Positions 45,871-53,207 of a stretch of 64,000 nucleotides of DNA are shown here, piece by piece; position 1 is the first letter of the stretch; the number at the start of each line of letters is the position of its first letter. This stretch comes from Spongiihabitans sp965206355 (GTDB lineage: Bacteria > Pseudomonadota > Gammaproteobacteria > Arenicellales > Poriferihabitantaceae), in contig OZ242212.1 of assembly GCA_965206355.1 (NCBI GenBank), positions 744,001 through 808,000 on the forward strand, given 5' to 3'. The notes under the pieces were generated by a model. That model ran no database searches. It was not told where the DNA came from and worked only from the letters and a program-made list of their open reading frames with translations. The position numbers and the translations under genes are program-made.

Positions 45871-45944
45871 GGCGTACCTCCCTGTACACCACCCCTGCGG
45901 GGCAGCCTGTGGCTGTGCAAATTTGATCCGGTCAAATTTGTCAT
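45867..45944 (-). repeat. 78-nt open junction module 1 (J-I junction)
   Basis: Follows the gpJ stop codon directly (TAA then ATG) and its own TGA overlaps the gpI ATG (ATGA). Encodes 25 codons beginning MTNLTGSNLHSH and ending GGVQGGTP. At nucleotide level it contains a perfect 8-bp hairpin (AAATTTGA/TCAAATTT), a second hairpin CAGCC-ACA-GGCTG, and the ribosome site CAGGGAGGT serving gpI. Related 78-nt modules lie at 47205-47282 and 60530-60607. Confidence 0.7.
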
Positions 45945-46805
45945 TTAAACCTCCGTTAACGCTTGCTTAAATGTGAATGAAAGGTCATTAATCACCAGGC
46001 GTTCACCCACACCTGGCACTACGCCGGTAGCTGGCGTGACGGGAATGGCATTGTGTACGCCATCGACCTTGCAGCTTGTGACCATTTCAAACACGGTCAA
46101 GGGTTCGTGGATATTGAACTGGCGATCAAAGTTTTTACGGATCACAGGCTCAATCACACCGGCCTGATTCACATCCAGCAACTCCACATTAATGGCCAAA
46201 TCAATAGGCCTGTCGGTGGACTCAGCTACGGTCACGCTATCGGTGATCGGGCGAACCTTTGACGCATCCAGCGCGGTTTCAACCGCTGGGATAACAGATT
46301 CAATTAATGGCCCATCGTTCGATGCCACAAAAACAGTGATCTTGCCTTCTTCAGGACTGATGGCTTTGGCATCATCAATCTCGGCACTGACACTTTTGGC
46401 GTAGTACTCATAGCTTTCCCTGGAACCTGCGGTGCTAAAGCGATCCAGACTTTCCAGAATGCGCTGTAAAAATGTCGTATCTTCTTCGTCCTCTAACCGC
46501 TCAATGCCATAGTCGCCCGCTCTGGCATCCAGATCAGTGCCCTTGGCTAGCAACAGGAAAGAGGCTTGCAGTCGGTTATTAAACTCCTGGCGCAAGTGCA
46601 ATTCACGATAAGCAAATGCTTCAATCAACGGCATATAATCATCGGATTCCAGCCAGGCATAATCCGGCTTGATTGCTTGCAGCACAGCGACATTGTCAGC
46701 CACGATGCGCTCAAAGTCGGGCGCTTTCAATACATCGGGGTTGGGTAAATTGCGCAGATACCCCAGGGCACCCTCTCTGGCTACGCCATTCACCTTGTCA
46801 AGCAT
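45945..46805 (-). CDS. Phage baseplate protein J (P2 gpJ-like)
   Basis: Baseplate wedge protein. Seen: NPDVLKAPDFERIVADNVAV, IEAFAYRELHLRQEFNNRLQ, LASFLLLAKGTDLDARAGDYG-type core and EDTTFLQRILESLDRFSTAG. The ATG at 46805 overlaps the gpW stop (ATGCTTGA). The first codons (LDKVNGVAREGALG) come from a 41-bp repeat also present in gpW; the family-like sequence begins only after it (YLRNLPNPDV). 286 residues, usual for J (about 300). Confidence 0.9.
   Translation of the reverse strand: MLDKVNGVAREGALGYLRNLPNPDVLKAPDFERIVADNVAVLQAIKPDYAWLESDDYMPLIEAFAYRELHLRQEFNNRLQASFLLLAKGTDLDARAGDYGIERLEDEEDTTFLQRILESLDRFSTAGSRESYEYYAKSVSAEIDDAKAISPEEGKITVFVASNDGPLIESVIPAVETALDASKVRPITDSVTVAESTDRPIDLAINVELLDVNQAGVIEPVIRKNFDRQFNIHEPLTVFEMVTSCKVDGVHNAIPVTPATGVVPGVGERLVINDLSFTFKQALTEV
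46761..46801 (-). repeat. 41-bp repeat, copy in gpJ
   Basis: Exact 41-bp direct repeat of 47077-47117, reading DKVNGVAREGALG in the gpJ frame immediately after the first two codons. No flanking duplication was found. Confidence 0.9.
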
Positions 46806-47208
46806 TGGGTTCCAACTCCAGATAAAAGGTGTGCTGACCACTGGTAGCATCAATATTGAAACGCAAGCGCTTAAAGCGCACCCGCGGTTCCCAACGGCTG
46901 ATCGCTTCATAGATATAACGCGTGGCGGTGACACGCCAACGGCCATCAAAATCACGATCTCGTAGCAAGTACAGATTGCTGCCAAACTCCGGGCGCATAA
47001 CGCGCTCACCCAGTCGAGTCGTGAGAATGCGGCTGATACTGTCGGCAATGGATACGGCGTATTGCCTGGTTGTATGCCCCAGGGCACCCTCTCTGGCTAC
47101 GCCATTCACCTTGTCAATCTGCCCTGATAAAGCCACACCGATAAATCGCGCTGCTTTCAAATTCAAATCACCGTCTCCGGGTTGCAGTTGTAAGGGTGGT
47201 TCGTTCAT
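46798..47208 (-). CDS. Phage baseplate protein W (gp25-like)
   Basis: Baseplate wedge protein with the gp25/lysozyme-like fold. Seen: YAVSIADSISRILTTRLGER, VMRPEFGSNLYLLRDRDFDG, and WEPRVRFKRLRFNIDA. The N-terminal part contains the repeat-encoded DKVNGVAREGALG just before the conserved domain, and is longer than in P2 gpW (136 against 115 residues). The ATG at 47208 overlaps the TGA of junction module 2. Confidence 0.88.
   Translation of the reverse strand: MNEPPLQLQPGDGDLNLKAARFIGVALSGQIDKVNGVAREGALGHTTRQYAVSIADSISRILTTRLGERVMRPEFGSNLYLLRDRDFDGRWRVTATRYIYEAISRWEPRVRFKRLRFNIDATSGQHTFYLELEPNA
47077..47117 (-). repeat. 41-bp repeat, copy in gpW
   Basis: Exact copy of 46761-46801, 316 bp apart, in the same strand and also in frame, again reading DKVNGVAREGALG. 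Confidence 0.9.
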
Positions 47209-47282
47209 GACACACCTCCCTGTGTGTCACCACTTCGCGGCAGCCTGCGGCTATGCAAATTGATTCCAGATAAATTTGTCAT
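47205..47282 (-). repeat. 78-nt open junction module 2 (V-W junction)
   Basis: Its ATG overlaps the gpV stop (ATGA) and its TGA overlaps the gpW ATG (ATGA). 25 codons beginning MTNLSGINLHSR and ending GDTQGGVS. Carries the AGCC-GCA-GGCT hairpin and the ribosome site CAGGGAGGT. Very similar to module 1 and, with one compensated frame change, to module 3. Confidence 0.7.
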
Positions 47283-47761
47283 TGCGGCTTACCTGTATTC
47301 GTGCCACCACCAAAGTGATTGCCAGCGTTTTGCGGGTGGGTGTGATTGACCAGGCTGATACCATCCACAACCACATCACCGCTCACACCCGTGATATGTA
47401 CCTCTGGTGCAGAGACCTGAATACGGCCCACAGCATTAATCGTTAATGCCTGCTCCTGGGTGCTGTACTCAATCCGGGTACCGTCCTCGTATTCGGTAAT
47501 ATCCACATGGCTACCGCTGCCGCTTGGTTCTTTTTCGTTCTGGTGGTAGATGCCGCGCAACACATAACGGCTCGCCAGCAGCATCACCTGCTCATCAACA
47601 CGCAAAGCAATGAACTGTTTTTTAAAGCGGTTCGCCTGCTGCAATACCGGCAGCCAGCCCGAGGGCTTGCCCAAAGTGCTGACTTTCACCAGGGAATGAT
47701 CGGGGTGTACCTCAATCACCGTGGCGATCTGCACCAGATGTTGTTCGTGGATTTCGTTCAT
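47279..47761 (-). CDS. Phage baseplate assembly protein V (spike)
   Basis: Membrane-piercing spike at the tail tip (P2 gpV-like). Seen: QIATVIEVHPDHSLVKVSTL and GWLPVLQQANRFKKQFIALR in the OB domain, then a beta-helix with VHITGVSGDVVVDGISLVNH and a C-terminal HTHPQNAGNHFGGG-type metal-binding tip. The ATG at 47761 (NEIHEQHLVQIATV) is preferred to the upstream in-frame start at 47812. It is first in the tail block and diverges from the head block 80-130 bp away. Confidence 0.9.
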   Translation of the reverse strand: MNEIHEQHLVQIATVIEVHPDHSLVKVSTLGKPSGWLPVLQQANRFKKQFIALRVDEQVMLLASRYVLRGIYHQNEKEPSGSGSHVDITEYEDGTRIEYSTQEQALTINAVGRIQVSAPEVHITGVSGDVVVDGISLVNHTHPQNAGNHFGGGTNTGKPQ

Positions 47762-47888
47762 AGCGGGTAGCGTATGGCAATGTTTTTTAACGAACACCGC
47801 ACATACCGCCATCTGGAGTGAGGGGATTTTTTAACTGACGATAATGGCAACCGTATTAGAAAACGAGGTTGCAGGGGAAAGTCAAACG
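47762..47888. promoter_or_regulatory. Divergent control region between tail and head blocks
   Basis: Only this short stretch separates the start of the leftward tail block (47761) from the start of the rightward head block (47844 or 47889), so both late promoters must lie here or be overlapped by coding sequence. It is AT-rich with GTTTTTTAACG and GATTTTTTAACTG, two similar TTTTTTAAC motifs 40 bp apart that could be paired activator or promoter elements (inference). Confidence 0.45.
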
Positions 47889-48674
47889 ATGCCCAAACAA
47901 TACATTACTGAACTGTGCGCCATCAACCGTGAGGCACTGGATAGCAAACTGAAAATATCCCCCATGGGTGAGGTCACAGGCTTGGATGGCCGTGTATTTG
48001 AAATTGACGGCCAAACCGTTTTAGAGCGGTTACTGGATACCGGCCTGGAACTGGTGCTGACCATTGCCCACGAATACGGCGGTAAGGCCGCAGGCTGGTT
48101 TAATGACTTTGAGTTAAAAGACGATGGCATTTATGCCGCGCTCACACTCAATGACATGGGTGCCGAATTGCTGGAAAGCCAGTCTTATAAATATCTCAGT
48201 CCGGAATATTTTGTTGACTACAATACCAATGATGTGTTTCGCATTGTCGGTGTGGGCCTTGTCAATCAACCCAATTTACTCAACGAAGCACTGAACCATT
48301 TTAACCCTCTCGATAAACAGGAGAACCATGCTATGGGCGATCAAACCCAAACGAGTGATAGCGCCGACTTGCAAGCGCAAGTCGATCAGCTCACCAAAGA
48401 CAACAAAACCCTGACCGATCAAAACGCCGAATTTATCCAACAGCTCAGCACCAACAAAGTGGATAACGCCATTAACACAGGCAAACTGGCTCCGGCCAAG
48501 CGTGACTTTGCCTTGGGGCTGGAAAGCAATGCCCTAGATAACTACCTGGCGGTTGAAGCGCAAACCTTTCAGAAAACCGAGAACAACGGCATCACCCAGG
48601 AAGATAGTCACGGCGATGACAATGATGCCGATTGCCCGATACTGGCTCAACTCACACTTGACGAGGAGGCATAA
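47844..48674 (+). CDS. Phage head maturation protease/scaffold (Mu gpI-like)
   Basis: Mu I-type protein: N-terminal protease and C-terminal scaffold. Seen: KISPMGEVTGLDGRVFEIDG, VLTIAHEYGGKAAGWFNDFE, LTLNDMGAELLESQSYKYLS and YFVDY with GVGLVNQPNLLNEALNHFNP, then a coiled-coil region (DLQAQVDQLTKDNKTLTDQN) typical of scaffolds. The ATG at 47889 (PKQYITELCAINRE), with GGGGAAAG 8 nt upstream, may be the real start. In Mu an internal start in I makes the scaffold Z; here ATG 48331 (GDQTQTSDSADLQ) with GGAGAA upstream could do the same. Confidence 0.88.
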   Translation: MATVLENEVAGESQTMPKQYITELCAINREALDSKLKISPMGEVTGLDGRVFEIDGQTVLERLLDTGLELVLTIAHEYGGKAAGWFNDFELKDDGIYAALTLNDMGAELLESQSYKYLSPEYFVDYNTNDVFRIVGVGLVNQPNLLNEALNHFNPLDKQENHAMGDQTQTSDSADLQAQVDQLTKDNKTLTDQNAEFIQQLSTNKVDNAINTGKLAPAKRDFALGLESNALDNYLAVEAQTFQKTENNGITQEDSHGDDNDADCPILAQLTLDEEA

Positions 48675-48676
48675 CA

Positions 48677-49558
48677 ATGGCCGATTACACACTGGAAAAC
48701 GTCCGCAGGCTCACCAAGGGCGTAAAGAAAATCTTTGATACAGCGATGAAAGCCCCGAAAAAAGACTACCTTGATGTGGCTACCGAGGTAAATACCAAAA
48801 GCCACACGGTGGATTATTCCTGGCTGGGCGATCTACCTGCCATGCGCGAGTGGATTGATGCGCGTGTGTTTAAAAAGCTCAAGGACTATGTGTACACCAT
48901 CGCCAAAAAAGACTGGGAAGCCAGCATTTATGTGATGCGTGATGATTTCCTGTTTGACAACCTGGCGATTGTTAAACCCAAAGTACAGCAGCTAGCACAT
49001 TCGTCGATTCGCCACTACAACAGCCTGGTATTTGGGCTTATTCCACTCAATGGCACCTGTTTCGATGGCCAGCCTTTCTTTGGCACCCATACCATGGGTG
49101 ATACCGAGTACACCAATGTTACCGATGCCCCCTTGTCTGAGGAGTCGCTGTTTGAGGCGATTCAGTTTATGCAGAGTATCAAAGACAGTGAAGGCAACCC
49201 GCTGGATATTTCTCCCAGCCTGTTACTGGTTGCGCCTGATCTATATAAGGTGGCGAAAAAGCTGATTGGCAGCAAGCAGATTGATGGCTCCGATAACGTG
49301 GCGGAAAACATCGTCAAACTGAAAGTGGTCAAGCAAATGGTGCCTGGCACCTGGTGTTTAATTGATAACACTCAGCCGCTTAAACCCTTCCTGTTGCAAA
49401 TCACCAAGGAAGGCAAGGTGGAAGAAGATACCACCGATATGTTTAAGAAAAAGCGCGTCAACTACGGCATCGACACGATGAACAACGTGGGTTATGGCTT
49501 CTGGCAGATGGCCTATTTCTCCAGCGGTGACGGTGAAGCGGTAGCAGAAGCAGCTTAA
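48677..49558 (+). CDS. Major capsid protein (Mu gpT-like)
   Basis: Forms the icosahedral head. Seen: VRRLTKGVKKIFDTAMKAPK at the N-terminus, DYSWLGDLPAMREWIDARVF, KKDWEASIYVMRDDFLFDNL, and a C-terminal NNVGYGFWQMAYFSSGDGEA, characteristic of Mu T. 293 residues, near Mu T (305). Two bases after the protease gene stop; the two form the usual protease-capsid pair. Confidence 0.93.
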   Translation: MADYTLENVRRLTKGVKKIFDTAMKAPKKDYLDVATEVNTKSHTVDYSWLGDLPAMREWIDARVFKKLKDYVYTIAKKDWEASIYVMRDDFLFDNLAIVKPKVQQLAHSSIRHYNSLVFGLIPLNGTCFDGQPFFGTHTMGDTEYTNVTDAPLSEESLFEAIQFMQSIKDSEGNPLDISPSLLLVAPDLYKVAKKLIGSKQIDGSDNVAENIVKLKVVKQMVPGTWCLIDNTQPLKPFLLQITKEGKVEEDTTDMFKKKRVNYGIDTMNNVGYGFWQMAYFSSGDGEAVAEAA

Positions 49559-49560
49559 AT

Positions 49561-49866
49561 ATGAGCGATGAGCTTATAGAGCGTTTAGGTATTCGCGCCA
49601 AGGCATTTGCTTCCGACCCGGAACTGGTCACCGATGAGGTGCTGACACTGGCAGCCAATGAAGCCCTGGAACTGGCAGGGGCACAAAGCCCCTTGCCGGT
49701 TTTGGTGGACATTGCCTTTTACCGGGTATTGCTGCAAATCGGCAATCACATTGATGAAACGGAGCAAAAAGCCTATCGCACCGCGTTGAGTCAGGTAACC
49801 GATCCTGATGTGCCTAATGCACCTGTAACCGCAACCAGTAGACAGCGTGGCAATCCATATCAATAA
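49561..49866 (+). CDS. Small head/connector protein, unknown
   Basis: Not recognised with certainty. 101 residues, mostly helical (ELIERLGIRAKAFASDPELV, LAANEALELAGAQSPLPVLV, FYRVLLQIGNHIDETEQKAY). It directly follows the capsid gene, where Mu has gp35/gp36-type head completion proteins, so a head-tail connector role is likely but inferred only from position. Confidence 0.62.
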   Translation: MSDELIERLGIRAKAFASDPELVTDEVLTLAANEALELAGAQSPLPVLVDIAFYRVLLQIGNHIDETEQKAYRTALSQVTDPDVPNAPVTATSRQRGNPYQ

Positions 49867-49872
49867 GTAGGC

Positions 49873-50247
49873 ATGGTAGCGATCAATATCAGTGAGGCAG
49901 AGCAAGCCATCTTGCACATACTGCCCCAGGCCAAAGCGCTGGAGAATAATGCCATCAATACCAAGGGCTTGTTTCTGGTGTTTCACTCGTTGGAAATGGA
50001 CAACGCTTATTTGGGGCAGGTGGGCTATCAGTTCCGGCTGTACATTGCGATTAATACCCGCTCGCAGAACAACCGCCTGGCCTATGCGCCAGTTAGCGAA
50101 GCCTTAACCGCGTTGATTAAAGACTGGCAGCAAAACCAGACCGTCGAAATGGGCCGCATCAAGCCCAATGCGGACAAGGGCCTGCTGATTTATGAAATTT
50201 ATTTGAGCTATCACCCGCCATGCAATGATCAGACGCATGGGGCATAG
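49873..50247 (+). CDS. Head-tail joining protein, possibly Mu gp37-like
   Basis: 124 residues. Middle part LGQVGYQFRLYIAINTRSQN and YAPVSEALTALIKDWQQ has the strand-helix pattern of minor tail/terminator proteins, such as Mu gp37 (DUF1834). The resemblance is faint; position (6 bp after the previous small gene and in the capsid run) supports a structural role. Confidence 0.55.
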   Translation: MVAINISEAEQAILHILPQAKALENNAINTKGLFLVFHSLEMDNAYLGQVGYQFRLYIAINTRSQNNRLAYAPVSEALTALIKDWQQNQTVEMGRIKPNADKGLLIYEIYLSYHPPCNDQTHGA

Positions 50248-50268
50248 CCAGAATCGGAGGAAATCACC

Positions 50269-50733
50269 ATGTGGCAAGTCATTAGTGGTATCGCCGGTAG
50301 CTTGATCGGTGAACCGATCAAGCAATGGCAAAAGCGTAAAACACTGAAAATTGAGCAGCGCTATGAACTGCAAAAACTCGATCACCAGGCCAATGTTGCC
50401 AAAGCCAATGCCATGCTGGAAATGGCACGGCAGGGTCAACAGCAGGATTATGACCTGGACAAAATCGCTATGCAAAACATGGCGAACTCCTGGAAAGACG
50501 AATTGCTATTGATCATTTTTCTGATCCCCATTGTGCTGGCGTTTATCCCTGGCATGGATGGCTATGTCAATGCAGGCTTTGTTGCCATTGAAAAAATGCC
50601 AAAATGGTACATCGCCATTGTCGTGGGCATGGTAGTAGTGATCTATGGGCTGAGGGGATTGCTTAAAGCCTATTTGCAGCGCTCTTTTACACCCTTAAAA
50701 CCTCATTTGAACAAAGGAACGGACAATGCCTGA
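50269..50733 (+). CDS. Membrane protein, possible 3TM-type holin
   Basis: Seen: 154 residues; N-terminal amphipathic/charged helices (MWQVISGIAGSLIGEPIKQW; coiled coil about 25-65), then two clear membrane segments (ELLLIIFLIPIVLAFIPGM and WYIAIVVGMVVVIYGLRGLL). This pattern, with a tryptophan-lysine stretch before the first segment (NSWKDELL), resembles the GTA-type 3TM holin family. Sits between head genes and terminase, 8-bp overlap with the next membrane protein gene. Function inferred from topology and phage context. Confidence 0.55.
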   Translation: MWQVISGIAGSLIGEPIKQWQKRKTLKIEQRYELQKLDHQANVAKANAMLEMARQGQQQDYDLDKIAMQNMANSWKDELLLIIFLIPIVLAFIPGMDGYVNAGFVAIEKMPKWYIAIVVGMVVVIYGLRGLLKAYLQRSFTPLKPHLNKGTDNA

Positions 50734-51028
50734 AACCCTGATTTTTTGGCTAAAGCTGGGTGGTGCCACAGTAGGCAGCAGCATAGCCGTGGTATTCAAA
50801 CCAGGTGGTGACAGCGTTATTAAATTAATTCAGCGGTTTGTTATCGGCACCATTTTAGGCTTTATCAGTGCGCCAGTACTGATTGATACGATTGGTTGGA
50901 AACACACCCCGGATTACTGGCTTGCATCCGCCACTTTGGGTGGACTGGTGGGATACCTACTACTACAAGTTTTATTCAGTGCCGAGGCATTGGATTTGGT
51001 TAAGCGCAGATTGAAAGGGTCGAAATGA
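50726..51028 (+). CDS. Small membrane protein, possible holin partner
   Basis: 100 residues with about three hydrophobic segments (FWLKLGGATVGSSIAVVF, FVIGTILGFISAPVLI, YWLASATLGGLVGYLLLQVL) and a basic C-terminus (KRRLKGSK), a class I holin-like topology. It overlaps the gene upstream by 8 nt and the terminase small subunit downstream by 4 nt. Holin or antiholin role is inference. Confidence 0.5.
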   Translation: MPETLIFWLKLGGATVGSSIAVVFKPGGDSVIKLIQRFVIGTILGFISAPVLIDTIGWKHTPDYWLASATLGGLVGYLLLQVLFSAEALDLVKRRLKGSK

Positions 51029-51552
51029 GCCATACCTCAGCCAATCATCAGCAAGCCAATACCCTGTATTGCCAGGGCAAGTCAGTCAGAGATATTGCTA
51101 CCGCGCTGGGGCTTTCCCGTACCGCTATTTATGGCTACAAAAACAAAGACCTTAAACAGGGTGTGGACTGGGATAACCTGCGTTTTATCAAGGCAACCGA
51201 TAACGCAGATGCACAGCGCAATGAGCAGAATTTTGTCGCCTTGCTGATTGACAACTTTGAAGCGGCACTGGACAAAATCAATACCCTAGAGCCGGATCAG
51301 CAACTCAAAGAACTGACCCAGTACGCCAATACCTATTACAAACTCAAGATGCAGCGGGACAATCCCAAAATCAACAAAGCCGACCTGGCCAAGTTGGTAT
51401 TGCATCAAATCAGCCAGTTGGCATTAGAACCATCCGCTGACGATGTGCAGGGAAGCACAAATGCCGCAAGCGCAGGACGCGCAGACGCGGCCAGCGTAAT
51501 CCGGTTTCTGGCTGACAATGCCGATGCCATTGTCACGGCTGTGATTGATTAA
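51025..51552 (+). CDS. Terminase small subunit (DUF1804, Mu gp27-like)
   Basis: DNA-recognition subunit for packaging. Seen: an N-terminal helix-turn-helix (ANTLYCQGKSVRDIATALGL, SRTAIYGYKNKD), central helices (FVALLIDNFEAALDKINTLE) and a flexible C-terminus. 175 residues, matching DUF1804 proteins. Directly upstream of the large subunit gene, 23 bp apart. Confidence 0.85.
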   Translation: MSHTSANHQQANTLYCQGKSVRDIATALGLSRTAIYGYKNKDLKQGVDWDNLRFIKATDNADAQRNEQNFVALLIDNFEAALDKINTLEPDQQLKELTQYANTYYKLKMQRDNPKINKADLAKLVLHQISQLALEPSADDVQGSTNAASAGRADAASVIRFLADNADAIVTAVID

Positions 51553-51575
51553 TGGGCGTTTAGTGATGGCGCGCT

Positions 51576-53078
51576 ATGAAACAACAAGACATCAACGAAC
51601 TCAAAATCTATCTGCAAAACCTGCCAAGGCTGGCTGATAAAGACAAAGGCACACGGGTCAAACGCACCCGGAAAAACTTCTGGTTTTTTATCCAAACCTA
51701 CTTCCCGCACCATGTGGAACACGCCAAAACAGAAACATCTACATTTCGGCACTTTGTGCATGAGCAGCTTTATGGCTTGAGCCAGCAGCATAACAAGCTT
51801 CTGTTTACCGCCTACCGGGGAGCCGCCAAAACCACCACCATCAGCCAGCTATTTACCCTCTGGTTACTGGCTAAACAGGATATTCGATTTGGCGTGCTGA
51901 TCAGTTCCACCGATACCCTGGCCGGGTTGATCTTTGAACTCTATAAAACCGAGTTGGAAGATAACGCCAACTTTCGCCACGACTTCAATATTACCCTGCC
52001 AGGCATGTGGCGGGAAAAAGAACTGGTGATTGATGTGGATGGCCACCTGTGCAAACTGGTGGGCTACGGTGCGGGTAAAAAACTGCGAGGTGTGAAGTTC
52101 CTCAGTTACCGCCCGGATTACATCATTCTGGACGATGTAGAAAACGATGAACAGGTTGAAAGCAAACAGCAACGAGACAAGCTGCATAACTGGTTTGTCA
52201 AAGTTGTGTTGCGCCTGCCTTCGCGTACAGCGACTTACCGCCTCATCGTCGTCGGCACCATCCTACATAACGATGGCCTGCTAAAACGCCTGGGGCAACG
52301 CCAGGACTTTAAAAGCTATAACTTTCCGTTAGTGATCCAGTTTCCTGATGAGGTGGATAACGGGGATAGCATAGACGGGTTAGTTCTGGATGACAGAAAT
52401 ATCGATGGCTTTGATGTCATGGCTGATTACTATGAAGACAAGGACAGCTTTATGTCCGAGTTTCAAAACCAGTCCATCAGCAAAGAAGGCCGTCTATTTG
52501 AGCATTATGTCACCTTCGACAAAATGCCCCGGTGCGACATTTACTTTATGGGCCTTGACCCGGCGATGGGTAAAAAGAAGGGTGACTACTTCGGCATTGC
52601 CGTACTGGGCAAAAAAGATAATCAGTTTTATGCCAGCGTCAAAGGCTACCGTATGAGTCCAGTCAAGCTCATAGGTCGCATCATTGCCACTTACGCCCGT
52701 TTCAGCAAAATAGCACCCACGACAATGGCCGTGGAAATTGTCCAGTTTCAAGAATTCTTCAAAGACGTACTGAAAAAAGAAGCGACCAGCATAGGCATCC
52801 CGCTGGCCGTTAAAGAATTGCGCAACACAGCTCCCAAGGGGTTACGCATTGACAGCATCGCGCCCTTGGTCACCGATGAAACCATTTTAATCCATCAGGC
52901 CGACAGCCTGCTGATCGAAGAATTGGAAAGCTACCCGTTGGCGGCACACGATGACCTGCTGGATGCTCTGGAAATGGCCTATCGCATCTTCCGCAGTGGC
53001 GGCAACTTTGACTACAAAGCGGTGCGGGAAAAACTGAAAAAGCGCAATTTTGGGCAGTTTAAGCAGCGTTATGCTTAA
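51576..53078 (+). CDS. Terminase large subunit (Mu gp28-like)
   Basis: ATPase-nuclease that packages phage DNA. Seen: an adenine-binding region near FWFFIQTYFPHHVEHAKTE, Walker A-like TAYRGAAKTTTISQLF, Walker B DYIILDDVENDEQVE, a coupling motif region near RLIVVGTILHNDG, and nuclease acidic residues in FMGLDPAMGKKKGDYFG and AHDDLLDALEMAYR. 500 residues, typical. In the plus-strand head block followed by the portal gene after a 121-bp gap with a tiny frame. Confidence 0.92.
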   Translation: MKQQDINELKIYLQNLPRLADKDKGTRVKRTRKNFWFFIQTYFPHHVEHAKTETSTFRHFVHEQLYGLSQQHNKLLFTAYRGAAKTTTISQLFTLWLLAKQDIRFGVLISSTDTLAGLIFELYKTELEDNANFRHDFNITLPGMWREKELVIDVDGHLCKLVGYGAGKKLRGVKFLSYRPDYIILDDVENDEQVESKQQRDKLHNWFVKVVLRLPSRTATYRLIVVGTILHNDGLLKRLGQRQDFKSYNFPLVIQFPDEVDNGDSIDGLVLDDRNIDGFDVMADYYEDKDSFMSEFQNQSISKEGRLFEHYVTFDKMPRCDIYFMGLDPAMGKKKGDYFGIAVLGKKDNQFYASVKGYRMSPVKLIGRIIATYARFSKIAPTTMAVEIVQFQEFFKDVLKKEATSIGIPLAVKELRNTAPKGLRIDSIAPLVTDETILIHQADSLLIEELESYPLAAHDDLLDALEMAYRIFRSGGNFDYKAVREKLKKRNFGQFKQRYA

Positions 53079-53141
53079 AGCAAACTCAGAACACCTTTAA
53101 AAGGCTGTAAAAACCGTTTAAAAACGTTTAAGGATTTTTTA

Positions 53142-53207
53142 ATGAACCAAGATACTCCAGCAGAACAAAAGCGCCTCACATGGCTTTTAGGAGGGCGATA
53201 TGTTTGA
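53142..53207 (+). CDS. 21-codon leader frame before the portal gene
   Basis: ATG at 53142 encodes NQDTPAEQKRLTWLLGGRYV and stops at TGA 53205, overlapping the portal ATG (ATGTTTGA). It spans the portal ribosome site (AGGAGGG) and is preceded by AAGGA. It may only couple translation; no domain. Confidence 0.35.
   Translation: MNQDTPAEQKRLTWLLGGRYV

Noticed and set aside
46669..47263. Plus-strand frames opposite gpJ and gpW with a shared RAPSLATPFTL segment
   Set aside because: The shared segment is just the reverse strand of the 41-bp repeat; the genes on the minus strand are clear baseplate homologues.
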